From assembly GCF_032362555.1 (NCBI RefSeq), contig NC_083517.1, positions 5,910,001 to 5,974,000 on the forward strand: a stretch of DNA of 64,000 nt, written 5' to 3'. Numbering within the stretch: the stretch's first letter is position 1; the number at the start of each line of letters is the position of its first letter. Below, in pieces: positions 12,260 through 24,580 of the stretch. The notes under the pieces are model-generated. The model was given only the letters and a program-made list of their open reading frames with translations. It was not told the origin of the DNA and did not search any database. A program made the position numbers and the translations under genes. The DNA is from Amyelois transitella. Its lineage: Eukaryota; Arthropoda; Insecta; Lepidoptera; Pyralidae.

Positions 12260-13665
12260 TTATCCTCGTCTTTTATGAGGATCGTATTGTATATTTAATT
12301 CGACACCATCTTTTAGCCAATTTTTCGAAAATGTGTGCTGAACTTGAGGATATTCTTCTAAAACCTTGACGTCATGGTCATGATCTACCGCTTCAATATG
12401 GCCACCACTGTATGCTTCATGGTCACTCAATCCATGATTTTCATGGATGTGATATAACTCTTCTTCATTTTTCCACCCAGCATTTATATATTTGACTTTA
12501 GGTCGAGAATGGTCGTTGAAGGCGTTATCTCTGAGAAGCGTGAAGACGGCGCCAGTCAACGCCATGTTGTTCAGCATGATGCTGGCAACGGTGGCAAGCT
12601 TCATGGCAGGCAGAACAAACGGCAGGATGGCAGACATTATGAGCCCTGGTATGAGAAGAAGAGGCACAATGTTGTAAAACTGCTTTTTCAATTTCCCTCG
12701 GGCTGTAGTGACTTCACCTGGAAAATGCAAAGTGCTTAATTAATACCTATCTGATTTTATTTGATGATTGAAAATATTGTTAATCGAAACAAAAATGTAA
12801 CTGCTTATTCATAAAGCACAAAATGATGAATGGTTAAAAATACCTTTACAGCTCATTCAAATTGATATGTAATGATCCAAAGTAGGTTAGTTCTCTTGTT
12901 AACAGTGTCATCGAGATTGAACAGAAGTCTGAACGTATAATTTAGTGTACACCGTCTACTCCCTAGGTATGAGTTTATATAAATTCCTTATATAAACTCA
13001 TAACTCATACTAACCTTATTATCCTTATTCTACTTATCCAAATACCGAGAGGTATTTCTCACTGTCAACGCAAAAATATCAATAAAATAATTTTAAACCC
13101 CGAAACTTAGGTATTGGTATAAAAAGTAATTGAAGACTTTAGACAATAAAACTAAAAATAAAAACTATAAATGTCGTAAAAAGTTTTTTATATAAAAAAA
13201 TGCAAGTTATTAATTAAAGTAGGTATAGATTAAGCACTTACTTTTATAGAAATCAACACTAATTTTTCCATCCTGTTTCGATTTTAGTTCCAATTTATAG
13301 CCTGGGATTATAGTAAAATTTAATGTCCGATATTGTAGCAATTTTTCAGTTCCTTCACATAACTGAGAAAAAATTTCTTCATTTGAGGTGTTGTTGTATT
13401 CTTCCCAGGGAAAATTTTCAGCTTCCGTTGTACTATTCAGTGGATATCCCTGGGAAAATGATTCAATTGCTCTTTTTGCGCGCCAAACGCTAAGAGCGGT
13501 CAGGCATTTTGTAGGTCCAAGTGTTTGAGAACACGTTAGCAAGCGGTTTATAGGTTCTTTTATAAAGATGTTTGATTGTATGCTGGGATGTGGTCCGTCG
13601 CGTGATTGGGGATGCGCGTGCGCAACACACGCAGCAAGCGTGGCTAACGCAGCCAGCGCACGCAT
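12260..13665 (-). CDS. Osiris-like secreted/membrane protein (DUF1676-like), gene 1 of 3
   Basis: Two coding exons, 13665-13242 and 12717-12260, joined by a GT-AG phase-1 intron, give 293 aa. The start MRALAALATLAACVAHA is a clear signal peptide. C45 and C54 lie in a region like the two-cysteine region of Osiris proteins. A long hydrophobic block follows at about residues 158-202, directly after the intron and a basic RGKLKK stretch. The tail is His/Asp-rich. Osiris proteins are insect-specific endomembrane/secretory proteins linked to cuticle formation; that role is known for the family, not shown here. The block aligns by eye with the gene at 24581-27283 (KK...PLLLIP...SAILPF against KK...PLFIMP...SAIVPM). 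The usual AQ-LAY ending is not seen. A minus-strand polyadenylation signal lies at 12098-12103. Confidence 0.72.
12968..13002. repeat. 15-bp-arm hairpin in the Osiris-like gene 1 intron
   Basis: Arms 12968-12982 and 12988-13002 are perfect reverse complements with a five-base loop. It lies inside the intron of the minus-strand gene. Confidence 0.8.
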
Positions 13666-13774
13666 GGCTGGGTGCAGACTGAACGGCCCGCTCCCCCCAC
13701 GCTGCTACTCGAAAGGCATGCAGACTCGCTGAATGAAAGCGAACTCCGGCAACTTCTACAGATTATTAAAATAA

Positions 13775-13784
13775 CTATATATAG
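13775..13784 (-). promoter_or_regulatory. Candidate TATA box of Osiris-like gene 1
   Basis: On the minus strand CTATATATAG lies about 110 bases before the ATG of the gene ending at 13665. No strong initiator at the expected distance was seen, so the start point is uncertain. Confidence 0.4.
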
Positions 13785-14409
13785 AAACGAAACGGTTTCA
13801 TAACATTCATAATCGCGAAAATGTGATGTAAAATGAAAGCGATTTTTATATTATTAAAGTTGCCTTGATTTTTGCGATGATGCGGATAGCAACCGATAGA
13901 AGAAACCTGGTTTATACAAATTATATGCCGAAGAGCATGTAATATTCTTCAAAACATAAGCCTGCTTTGTACTTAGTTTGAACAGAAATTTCAAGTCGGT
14001 TGATTGATGTTAGGTAGCAATTCGTCAATGATGATTTATATGATTTATATGCAATCTTTAGCAGCCCCCAATGTTTAAACATATAGCTTCATGCAATCAG
14101 AAACACGATGATGAGAGAGAGAAAGTTTAATGATTTGTGTGATTGGGTCCCTTTTTTACGTTATAAATTATCGGACCGGCAATATTTCGACACTCGCCTA
14201 ACTCACGTACGTTATGGTCAATTTGTTCGTGATTATAGAAAATCTATTTTTAACTTAAGCCTACATCGAAATTGAATAAAACATCGTAATTAATAACTTT
14301 TATATCTTTTCTAGTGAGTATAAAAAGTAAAGTGTGTACTAAAACTAAGAAGGATACGTAACCTTGTATAGGTACTATAAGTAGTAACAACTTACAAATT
14401 TATTGAAAA

Positions 14410-15218
14410 CTAGCTCTTGCCCGAAACTCCGTTTGCGTGTTATTGGAAATACGAAGGTTAAGGTTATTAAATTTATTCAAATTCACTAATGTGAATTTCA
14501 ACGAAATTTGGCATTACAAAAGATATAATTTGGATTTACAATAAATACTTTTTATCCCGAAATTCTCACGGCAACAAAGCCCCAGGGCACATAGTTGACA
14601 GCAAATATTTAATAATCCGTACAAATATTATCTATATAGAGAAAAAATATTCGTATTATTGTTTGTAACGAATAAACTCAAAAACAAATGGACCGATATA
14701 TCATCAGGAAGAAAAACTTTTATTACAGAGTAGTACATTATAGTACATATTACAGAGTAGCTGGTCCTTTTGGCTTCCACATCACATGATCAAGATCTTC
14801 CGTAATCCGAATTATTTAGCTGGCCTATATTGGTTCTGCATCAAGTTCGATTTTTATACGCCAACAGAAAATGCTCATCAGGTCGAACAACTTTTGTTAA
14901 GACGTCTTTCGCATAACTCGGATGATTTAGCTGGTCTACAATGGTTCTGCATCAGGCGTTCCAGATCTTCGATTTTTATACGCTATCAGAAAATGCACAT
15001 CAGGCTGAACAACTTTTGATAAGACGTCTTTTCGATATTTCTTATATTTTAGCTGAGTTGTTATGGTTCGTTCGACATCGGAATGTTCTAGATTCCAAAA
15101 TAAATTATACCCTATATGTTGGCCAGACATAAGAGCTACACAACAAAAAAATTCATCCAAATCTGTTCAGTAGTTCCGGAGGTTAGCGTGTACAAACAAA
15201 CATACAAACGCCTTTTTT
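14410..15218 (-). mobile_element. Helitron-like element with internal tandem repeats
   Basis: Its left end CTAGCTCTTGCCCG (flanked by A) is the minus-strand 3' CTAG end. The right end resembles the ATTAGCGTGT...AAACAAAC end of related lepidopteran elements but is not sharp. Inside, a unit of about 110-125 bp (marked by TTCTGCATCA, then TTTTATACGC, then CAACTTTTG.TAAGACGTCT) repeats about two and a half times between 14780 and 15060. Confidence 0.5.
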
Positions 15219-15254
15219 TTCAAATTCATTCTCGGTTACTATTTCTTACATATA

Positions 15255-15456
15255 AAATCACGTCTAAATCCCTTACGGGGTAGACAGAGCCAACAGTCTT
15301 GTAAAGACTGATAGGCCACATTGAGCTATTTGGCTTAATGATAGAATTGAGATTTAAATAGTGACAGATTGCTAGCTCGTCGCCTAAAAGAATAATCCCA
15401 AGTTTATAAGTCTATCCCTTAGTCGCCTTTTACAACATCCACGGGAACGAGATGGA
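15255..15456 (-). repeat. SINE-like repeat, family A
   Basis: A nearly full copy starting at TCACGTCTAAATCCCTTACG and running to the CATCCACGGGAACGAGATGG region. It lacks the GTGCCGTGTGG head. Confidence 0.85.
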
Positions 15457-16804
15457 TTTCTTCATCGTAAGAAATTGTTTTTTTTTTAAATATACACAAT
15501 GTACAGACAATTTTTTTTTAAATTTTTATTATATGTATTGATGAAGGGTACCTTCACATCTGAAAGAAAGATAAATGCGCGCGCACATACAGTAAGTAAA
15601 CTTTAAAAGAATAAAATTATAAAACCAATGTCCGCTCCCGGCTTCATCCACGTAATACTTACGAAAAATCCCGGTAATATCCGTCCCCGCGTGCATATCG
15701 GGAAATCGTCTCTTAGTTCAACCCTTGACCACATTCGTGTACATGCTAAATTTTATATATACATATCTACTAGGTCGCGTTGTCTGTCAGTCATTCAGTA
15801 AAGGAAAAGTTTTATGTATTAAAATAAATATTTCGCATTTCGAAACGAGTAAGGCATAAAGGATAACGGGCTCCAGTCATATGTCAGTCAGAATCAAGTG
15901 TAAGATTTGTGGTTTATTTTGGTATAAGTACGTAGGTACATTACATACATTTTCAGAATACACTAGATAAGATTGAGTATTTCAGATTCATTATAAAAGA
16001 GTTCATTTTCTAAGGATATGTAATATTTGATATTTTAAAACTTGCCAATGAGATAAAAGTACAAAGCAAGTTCACAATAAAATCGTAAGATCGTGTTGAA
16101 ATTTGAGATTGAAAAGAAAGTTGAAATTGTGGGTGATACGGTTTTTTCCATCGATCGTGATTTTGTTTCATTGTCCGCAGGAAATGGCCCATATTGCCGA
16201 ATAAAGAGAGTGATTAGCATACGCACTGTCACGGCCGACGGGCGTCGCGCGTCATGCACCCGGGTTTCTCTGCATTGAACGTGTGGAGATTACTGATAGC
16301 ATGGCTAATTAAAATAATTGTTACCACTTTATTATGTGTAACATCTAATCATGTGTCTTTTGAAAATATTATTTTTTTCAATTTTCATGAAATCGATTCA
16401 TAAAAGGTTTAGTTTTTCTTATTTGTCTTTATTTTAAAAGCTAACCTACTAAGCACAGACCAGTTACTCAATTTGAAATACACATCCAAAACGTAATATT
16501 GGTAACGAAACAAACGTAGTAATTAAGGCATTTAATAATTTCATCGGATTCCAATCAATCTTTCGAAATAAATAAATATATGAAATATGCACGCAAACAT
16601 CGTAATTGTATGAAGATTTGAATAAAAGTTGTTGGGACAAATAAATCGTGCTATAAGTGATAAGCAGTCCAACTAATTTTGAAAGCTCAATAGAGTGGGA
16701 AAATACTAATGCGCTTCGAGCCTTTAGGTAATTTTTAACCTATGTGGTTAAAATGACGTAAACACCAAAGCCAAAGGCACAGAGGAGCCACAATCCCCAA
16801 CCCC

Positions 16805-17035
16805 ACTTTTATATAATACTTAAATGCGAAAGTTTGTTTGTCTGTTACCTCTTTACGCGTTTTCTACTGAACCAATCTACTTAAAATATGAATAAGAGTC
16901 CGCAGAAAAGCGAAGGGAACCTTTCATCCCGGTAAAAAATAAAGTTCTCATGGGATTTGCAAAAACCTGTAAGTATTCTTCTTTTGTAGATGGCTCATAA
17001 ATTCGCATGGGGAGAGAAGCTGCGGGTGAAAGTTT
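16805..17035 (+). mobile_element. Degraded Helitron-like fragment
   Basis: ATACTTAAATGCGAAAGTTTG followed by a TTCTACTGAACCAAT segment and a GAAGCTGCGGGTGAAAG ending matches the general layout of the TC...CTAG family at 11009 and 61722. Its terminal bases are lost. Confidence 0.45.
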
Positions 17036-17124
17036 ATTATTTAATCTCCCTGTCTCTAGTTTTTGTTGATTTATATAGCTTCAGAAGCTGACAATTATTT
17101 CAAATCAAAAAGATCAAGTCTATT

Positions 17125-17295
17125 TTATTTTATTTTATTTTATTTATTATACACATAACGGAATACAACTAAGTACATATAATAAGATAAAAAAAGAAAT
17201 AATAGAAACAGATCTGGGTCGTATTCCACAGGATGTGCTTATGCAAAAAACAAACGGGGAAAGAGTTCCATGCGTTAAAATACATTATATTACAT
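17125..17295. repeat. Interspersed repeat, family C
   Basis: Starts in a TTTTA microsatellite and continues GGAATACAACTAAGTACATA, AATAAGATAAAAAAAG, CCACAGGATGTGCTTATGC, AAAGAGTTCCATGCG. The same order of blocks recurs at 37990-38155. The family is not identified; it may be a LINE 3' end. Confidence 0.65.
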
Positions 17296-17770
17296 TTCAA
17301 TTAAATCAAATCTTACAAGCCTTGCCACAATTACCACAGCAAAAAAAGAAAAAGAAACAAAAACAAACAAAACAAACAGACACAATTGGAAAAATTTCAA
17401 TTAGAAGGAATTTTTAGAATTTTTCTATGTTCAGTACTATGAAGGGAGGTATTTTTTTTAAGTATGAAAAGTTATTGTGTCTTTCATTTTGGCGTATTTT
17501 TCAAAGTTTCTTTGATTTCTAAGCTTGCGGTTATCTTAAGGCAGAATAATAATACATTTCTCTTCAGAAAAATCGCACTTAAACGCATGTATGGTTTAAA
17601 AATGTGTTTCTTGTCGCTATAACTAATTAATAACTTCCCTTTTCCTCATAGAGTTTGAGCAACACTGTCCATGGATCGAGGGCGACATTTCTACCACACG
17701 GTCACGTTGTCCTGCACTTTCTTTTGTCGCATTGTTTGGTTTCAGTGGCCATTGTCTTCCGCAGGACTCT

Positions 17771-17804
17771 TTATATCCTGGGATCGATTAAAAAAACCAT
17801 CAGT
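17771..17804 (+). promoter_or_regulatory. Candidate core promoter of Osiris-like gene 2
   Basis: TTATAT at 17771 lies about 30 bases before TCAGTC at 17800, the arthropod initiator. This TATA-Inr spacing is canonical and puts a start near 17802, about 45 bases before the ATG at 17847. Confidence 0.5.
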
Positions 17805-17846
17805 CATATTCTGACGGGCAGAGCAATCACCTCGGGTTTAATCAAA

Positions 17847-20800
17847 ATGTGCAACAAAATTACTGTGCTGACCCTTGCCTATATTGTTATATTCATATCA
17901 GTGGTGAAATGTGAAGATGATATGCAGCCAACCCTATTGGACTTCTTGAGCAAAGGTAAAATTTTATATCTTACATATTTTATTGCGATAACTTCAATAT
18001 TATCATTATCAATATCATCTTTTACCTTCTTATTATACCTACCTGTACCTAAGTCTTATAAAAGGTAAAAATATCATGTAATATTCTTGGATAATTCATT
18101 CAGAATCAAAGACTCTCTATCTGTAATTCTGTAAACGAAAAACTGCTTATGTTAGGATGGTATATTTATATTCTTCGAAAAATCCGATTATTTATGTCCA
18201 TTGTTACGAGTACAGAACAGGACACTCTCCCGACAAAATATGGTTCATTCACTATTTTTGCGATTTTTTCTTTTATATTTTTCCACAAGCCTTGGATACT
18301 TTAATGGACATTGTCGTATAGTGAAGTAAAAAACAGCATCTCCTGCATTTAATTGCTTGACGTGAATGTTATGAGAGCTTAACCTTGTGTTATGTCATAC
18401 TCCAGAGCAACTAATGCGGTCATCCCGTGAGTTTGAAGCATTATTATATTTATTATATATTATTTAGTGTAAAGGATGTCAGATCATACATTAAAAAAGT
18501 AGTTATACAAATAGAGTACATTTTCAAGATTATTTTTAAGAAAAACAGTGACTGTTACCTTACTACCTTTAAGCCCATACAATACAAACATGACCTCTGT
18601 TTCAAAGCTACTAATCCTACTTGTGATACATAAAGTCACACCTCTTTCCTGTAGGGATAGGCAGAGACTACATATTTTCACATGTCACGATCTCTGGATA
18701 CTTCTTTCACCTTATCTACTTATATTAATAACTCTCTTCATGCATGCTCGTCGCTCGTCAGACTCTTCGATTGACGTTCATCTAGGCCTTCTTACTCCAA
18801 CGTTTCCATTTACAGTACCCTTATAATACCAATAATGTTTATGTTGATTACAGTATGGTTGAAAACAAAACTTTATTGTGAGTTAACATCCCGTTTAACT
18901 CATGATGCGATAAATCAAGGGATAATGTAAGTCTAAAAGGATTTGCGTCGATTTTGCTTACCTTACTCACAATGTGTCACGATAGAGATTTATTTCCCCT
19001 TTTTGGAAAACTATCAATTATCTATTATCCCTTCATTGTTAGTGAAAATAGTTTTCAAAGATCATTAGACAATAAAAAAAGCCAAATTACTGCAAATTAA
19101 TAGATCTAATGGACCTAACAGCACTCTTACATGCTGTTAAAAATAACACAAACCAATATCATTCTGGCGTCTGAACCGGATGAATCTTCCCGGGAAGAAC
19201 TCGGTTTCATACATACTTACTTATTACATAAATAAATCACGCCTCTTTCCCGGAGGGGTAGATAGAGAATACATCTTTCCACTTGCCACGACCCCTGCAC
19301 ATTTCTTTCGCTTCATCCACATTCATATCTCTCTTCATGCAAGGTCGTCAGTTTTGGATACTCCTGACCAGACCTTTTGCTAGAACGTCTAACGTTACTT
19401 ATTAGGTTATAGGTTTCATACACCCACACCACAATACAGGCGGAAAAAAGTAAAGTGACTTATAAATTTTTATTTTATTTATTTATTTGTACACCTAAAA
19501 TGGCCGCCATCGTCGATTCAATATTTTAACCACTCGTCTACAAACTATGTAAATGTAAACCAATGTAGTACATTTATATGACAAACATAAACAAAAATTG
19601 CTTGCGTGCCTTAACAGTTTTCAATGCACATTCAAGCTTGAGTAACTTCAGTACATTGATCCGCCTTTTCTTTTTGCTTGCCAGGTTATTTACATTAATC
19701 TCACAATCGAAAGCATTCTGTGAGATTAAAATACCCAGTAGTTTATTGATCTGACAGGACTGGATCTTAAACGTTTCTGTTTCCTATATCGCTTGCTTCT
19801 TTTACATTTCAGATGCGAGCGTCGGCCGTACGTTTGGACACAATGCCCTCAAGCGACTCTCCTTTATCTTCTTACCTGTGATGTTCACCTTAGGTGTCAT
19901 CTCCACGCTGCTCATGGCTCTTGCTGTCATCTCCGTCAAGAATCTCGCCATTGGAGTTATCCTTCTCATCGTCGCCATCAGTCAAGTAAGTGGCACTATT
20001 TTATCATCTTTACGCTATTGGCGTCTCTTAGAATTAAAGAGTATCTAAAAAACTGGCCAGCGGAGTATATAGATACTTTACCTTTTTATTGTCGCTATTA
20101 ATTAGATTCTTTCTTGCCTATCTGACATAAAAAAATATATTTGTTCTGTTATAAAATATCTTGTTTTTGTTGGGGCTCGAACTTGCGCGCCAACCACTAG
20201 ACCATCGAGGACGCTGCGGTGGTGCCGAAATTAAAGTTGACTAACAAACCAAAACTTTTACGTGAGAATTACGCATGTTATGAACTGCAAAACGAGGACA
20301 TTATCAAACTGATTTTCACTTTTATTTATATGTTATAGGTATAATGCTCGTCGTGCATCGTACAATGATAAATGACTTTGAATTTTAAATTTCATAACTT
20401 ATTTGCAGGCAAACTCATACCTTGAGCTCATATCAGAGTTAAATGTTTTTCTGAGTTAAACATACATACATACATATGGTCACGTCTATACCCCTTGCAG
20501 GGTAGACAGAGCCAATAGTCTTGAAAATACTGAATGGCCACATTCAGCTATTTGGCTTAATGATAGAATTGAGATTCAAATAGTGACAGGTTGCTAGACC
20601 ATCGCCTAAAAAAGAACCCCAAGTTTGTAAGCCTATCCCTTAGTCGCCTTTTACGACATCCGTGGGAAAGAGATGGAGTGGTCCTATTCTTTTTTGTATT
20701 GGTGCCGGGAACCACACGGCACAAAGCAATTGGTAAAAGTTTTAAGTAAATCGGTTCAGTACTTTCGAAGATAAGCGTGATCATACATACTGACAGACAG

Positions 20801-21063
20801 AAAAAAAAATAACAAAAATTTTTTTGCTTTCTATTAAGTATTCATTCTTAGTGTCCCTCTATCCATTTTATTCTCTATTTTTCTATCTGTTCTTTTAGGC
20901 GGTGTCTCGACTGCTGTTCGCGGCGTCTTCTCCTGCGCCTCTAGTGCACCTTCACCCCCGAGCTGAGCTTCTGCCTGCCCCTGTCGCCGCCCCCTGGCCA
21001 GCGCCAGCCCCCGTCTTCTCCCCATGGGCCAGATCCGACAATGACGCAACTATATCCGATTAG
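17847..21063 (+). CDS. Short Osiris-like secreted/membrane protein, gene 2 of 3
   Basis: Three coding exons, 17847-17955, 19813-19985 and 20899-21063, with GT-AG introns in phases 1 and 0, give 148 aa. The N-terminus (MCNKITVLTLAYIVIFISVV, then KCEDD) is a signal peptide. One long hydrophobic block follows at about residues 52-92 (LPVMFTLGVISTLLMALAV, then KNLAIGVILLIVAI). The C-terminus is Pro/Ala-rich and ends ARSDNDATISD. The phase-1 intron just before the hydrophobic block is shared with both neighbouring genes, which supports common descent. It is much shorter than typical Osiris proteins and lacks the two-cysteine region, so the family label is an inference. The start at 17847 was chosen because upstream in-frame sequence opens only with a TTG. 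AATAAA lies at 21236-21241. Confidence 0.62.
18636..18815 (-). mobile_element. LINE 3'-end fragment in gene 2 intron 1
   Basis: Inverted copy of the tail seen at the end of 2695-3110 (CACCTCTTTCCTGTAGGG, then CATGCATGCTCGTCGCTCG). Truncated and diverged. Confidence 0.6.
19225..19395 (-). mobile_element. LINE 3'-end fragment in gene 2 intron 1
   Basis: Same family as 18636-18815, 31070-31130 and 2695-3110 (TCACGCCTCTTTCCCGGAGG, then TTTCGCTTCATCCACATTC). Confidence 0.65.
20160..20222 (-). repeat. tRNA-like remnant
   Basis: The minus strand reads a box A-like TGGTCTAGTGGTTGGCG and a box B-like AAGTTCGAGCCCC, too close together for a folded tRNA. It is probably a decayed SINE head rather than a tRNA gene. 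Confidence 0.4.
20461..20722 (-). repeat. SINE-like repeat, family A, full copy
   Basis: Runs from a CATA microsatellite through GGTCACGTCTATACCCCTTG to GAACCACACGGCAC. It lies in intron 2 of Osiris-like gene 2, close to the last exon. Confidence 0.9.
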
Positions 21064-22559
21064 AACCGGTCAGAAAATCGAACGAAACCCCACCTCAATG
21101 CGAAAACTACCTCAGATGTGGTACCACAAATTAAAAGCATTTTTATAGGTTTATGATGACACTTTTATAAGTAATATTTTGCAATTTCACTGCCACTTTA
21201 CAGACTAGTAAATGAATATGCGCAAAAATAGACAAAATAAAACTAATTATCGTGGAAAGCTTCGTCTGTCTCTCGCGAATCGAAATGGTATATTCGTGAA
21301 AGATAGACGACGAATCATATTTATTCTAGTTTAAGTATTTATTGTAATTTAATGTTAAAATAAAAATATTACACAATAAATTTTTGTTTCTTAAAGAAAA
21401 AATACCAATAAAAATATTGAATAAAATAATCATCAAGAAATATGCGACACTTCAATAAATATACTACTTCGATTAGTATAAAGAATGGAGTAGGTACGTA
21501 GTTATACTTAATAAATATTATTCATTAGGATAAGTATATACTTGATTTGATAACGCACCATAAACATAACATACACGTACGACATAGAACAAAAATACTC
21601 GTTGTATATTCATTCGTACACATAATTGTCATCGTGCGTGCAAGACATACCTCCTCTCTACTAAATGCTCGCTTTTATATGAGACTAATGCATTTAGTGT
21701 AGTATAGCGTGATTCATCGCAATGTCTGTAACAGTAGATAAGTAGTATTTGATCAGGCATTGAACTCATCATGACCATACAAGTAAGTTGAATATGAAAC
21801 GCACCTGATGCGATGACAGATATAAATAAACGTAGGCTTTATTCATATCTGTGATCACCATTCATTTTTATGTGCCATTGTGGTTTGCTTGAACTACCAA
21901 ATTCATTTCAGAAAGACCATAATCAGATAATTTTGTTGAACTAGGTTCAAATGAAACACACTTATTTCAAAAGTATTTTTACGTTTCCAACTGATAATTC
22001 TGTAAACGTACCTGTCAATTGTTCTTTAGATATAACACTTAACTAAAGTCCATTGTATGTATATATAACTGCAAAAAAATTGCCAAAGTAAGCGATAGTG
22101 AGGCTAATGTTTGTTACATGAGAAGTCCTGACAATGGGTACTCACACTTGTTTTATATCATTTGCACAATAGTTTTCACATAGCATAACTGGTGACATTT
22201 TCTCCGTAATAAAACCATTACGGCGGTTATTCTCTGGGAACGGAGGACAATAATTACTTTGTTTTTTGTAACTATACGGTATGGTCGAGAGTGGGCTTAT
22301 GGAAAATTTCACCAAGAATGAAAGCAGAAACACTATTTATCGAGTGGGTACAGCATTGGGGTAATTTAAAAACAAGTTTTTATGAATTAGAATAAGTTTG
22401 TAACGGAATTTGGATAGTTTGCATATGATTAACATAAACTTATTAATTATCGTGATGAAAATTTGAATACTTTGTGAAAAAAAAAATTATTATTAAAAAT
22501 AAGTAAAAGATATTAGCTCTTCTGAATTGTATCATGGCCCAAATTCCATTCATTCATTC

Positions 22560-22770
22560 ATAAAATCACGTCTATATCCCTTGCTAGGTAGGTAGAGCCA
22601 GCAGTCTTGAAAGACTGATAGGCCACGTTCACGTTAGGCTTAGTGATAGAATTGAAATTCAAAACGACCTAGACCATCGCCCATCGTCAAAAAAAATTCC
22701 AAGTTTATAAGCTTTTCCCTTAGTCGCGGTCCTATTCTTTTTTATCTTGGTGCCGGGAAACACAGGGCAC
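22560..22770 (-). repeat. SINE-like repeat, family A
   Basis: TCACGTCTATATCCCTTGC at one end and GGTGCCGGGAAACACAGGGC at the other, with an internal deletion. Confidence 0.85.
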
Positions 22771-23397
22771 ATCCATTTTCAGACAACTTTAAAAAGGGAA
22801 GAGGTTCTCAATTAAATCATATATTGTTAATAAATCTGGTTCCTTGGCAATTTTTAAATCGGTTTTAATGATTATTTTTACAAAGGATACTCATACCTAC
22901 TCGAATCGTAAGGAGCCATCCATATTGATCAGATCAATATCTGGTGGGTTTGGTGGCATACCTACATGTTTAAGTGTTCAAAATCTTTGGTATTTTAAAT
23001 AGTTACAATAAATTTAGAATCAATATTGCGTTCTTTAAATAAATTTCCAGTTTTAACAAAAGGTCAAGACTTTTTTTCATTCGGCTTAGAAGCAAATTTT
23101 ATTAACTACTTTTTATCTTAATATGAATACATATTCATGGGTTGTACATACTTAATGTACTATGATTTTTCGCAAACCTACAAAATTACTCGCCGTGGTC
23201 ATATTTGATATGCTTTTTAGACTCACTTTCCAATTAACTGTTACAATAGAATACGCGTGAAACAATTATAGACTGGTGTCGATGGACAGAAAAGAAAGCC
23301 ATTTTGTTCGTATAGTTCTAAGCGTATAAAAAAAAATTACCTGTGTAGTTTTTATAATAAGATACCTACATAATATTATCTTTATTATATAGGTCAG

Positions 23398-23525
23398 ATG
23401 GGAGTATGTAGCTTCGTGTAAAAACCCATCCAAGATCATGGTCAAAAGGCGCGCCCAGAGCTCCTCTCTAGAGATGGGAGAATACTCGACCGTAACCGGA
23501 ATAAATGTCAGGAAGAAGAGGGTTC
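23398..23525 (+). repeat. SINE family B fragment
   Basis: Contains GCTTCGTGTAAAAACC and GATCATGGTCAAAAGGC, as in the long copy at 8750. Confidence 0.6.
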
Positions 23526-24580
23526 TCGAGGCTGGTCATTATTTAGATTAAAATGTAAGCATTGTCATTCAACGAGGCTAAGCTGCCAGCCTTCTGCGCA
23601 CTTTGGCTCAGGACATGGATCTGCCGGGCCTTGCATTTTTGTAAAAAAGTGTTAGTTTTAAATTTAAGTGTATTTGTAGGTTTAAATTTAGCTAGAGTTA
23701 TTTATGTTTTGTTTTTTTTATAACTTTTATATAGGTTTATATTTTTAATTATTAAATTACATAATTATATGAAGCAATATGAAAATAAACCGATCTTTTT
23801 AACGCTCCAAGACCTAAGATTCAACCATAAATAAATTTCAAAATTACATACTAATTTGCTACATTAAATATATGTATGTTGTCATTATTATAAAAAGAGA
23901 AATCTTATCGAGTTAAGGCGAATATAGAGACTAATAAAGATGGTGTCTATAACCAGTTTCAGATGACTTTCTACATTATCTGAAACTGATGAAGAACGAT
24001 TTTATTAGATCGGTACTTGTAATTAAAACTTTTTATAGATGTTTCTCATTATATTTGGCAAAACGACTGGTAAGGCAATGGAAAAACATTGCTTTTATTG
24101 TCTTTTATGACACGTTGCTATAACCAACTGTAAATCCTGGCACGACGTTCCGAGAAACGATATCCAAAGAGACAATGCACTAAAAACTGAAGATGTCGAA
24201 GACCAGAAAAAGTGAAGACAAACTTCGGAGAGTACAGATCCGGACCCCGAAGCAGTGGAAAGTAAAACGGGAACACTCAAAGATAAAGCAAGAAAGGTAC
24301 TGTATATCTGTAAATACCTGCCTAAGTAACAAGTATTTTAAAAGTTAACCACAATTGGAGAAATTAAACTACATCACAACCAAGATTTAGTTCAATTTCA
24401 CCTTATCTTACATAATCGAATTAAAAAATTACGAAAGGTTACAAACTGGTGTTTGGACAAGTTTTGACTTGCGAATCGGTAAGGTCGTTTTGAGCGGCAA
24501 CAATCCAGTCCAGCTGCCGTGGTCAGGTGCTGGGTGGGGCTTCAAACGCGCATGGTTGCATACTTGAAGAAGCCGGCACG

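Larger units (their letters stand above)
13666..17846. other. Divergent spacer between Osiris-like genes 1 and 2
   Basis: This stretch carries the head-to-head upstream regions of a minus-strand and a plus-strand gene. It also holds a Helitron-like element with internal tandem repeats, a SINE-like family A copy, a degraded Helitron-like fragment and a repeat shared with 37990-38155. No coding exon was recognised between 13666 and 17846. Confidence 0.6.
21064..24580. other. Spacer between Osiris-like genes 2 and 3
   Basis: Holds the 3' end of gene 2 (AATAAA at 21236), an imperfect hairpin at about 21257-21315, SINE-like copies at 22560-22770 and 23398-23525, and a Lys/Glu-rich, stop-interrupted stretch at about 24125-24297 of unknown origin. 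No complete gene is seen. Confidence 0.6.

Noticed and set aside
17655-17846. N-terminal extension of Osiris-like gene 2
   Set aside because: Opens with TTG and spans the inferred TATA and initiator; the ATG at 17847 starts a good signal peptide.
24527-24580. N-terminal extension of Osiris-like gene 3
   Set aside because: The extension begins with GTG, not ATG, and lies before the natural signal peptide start.
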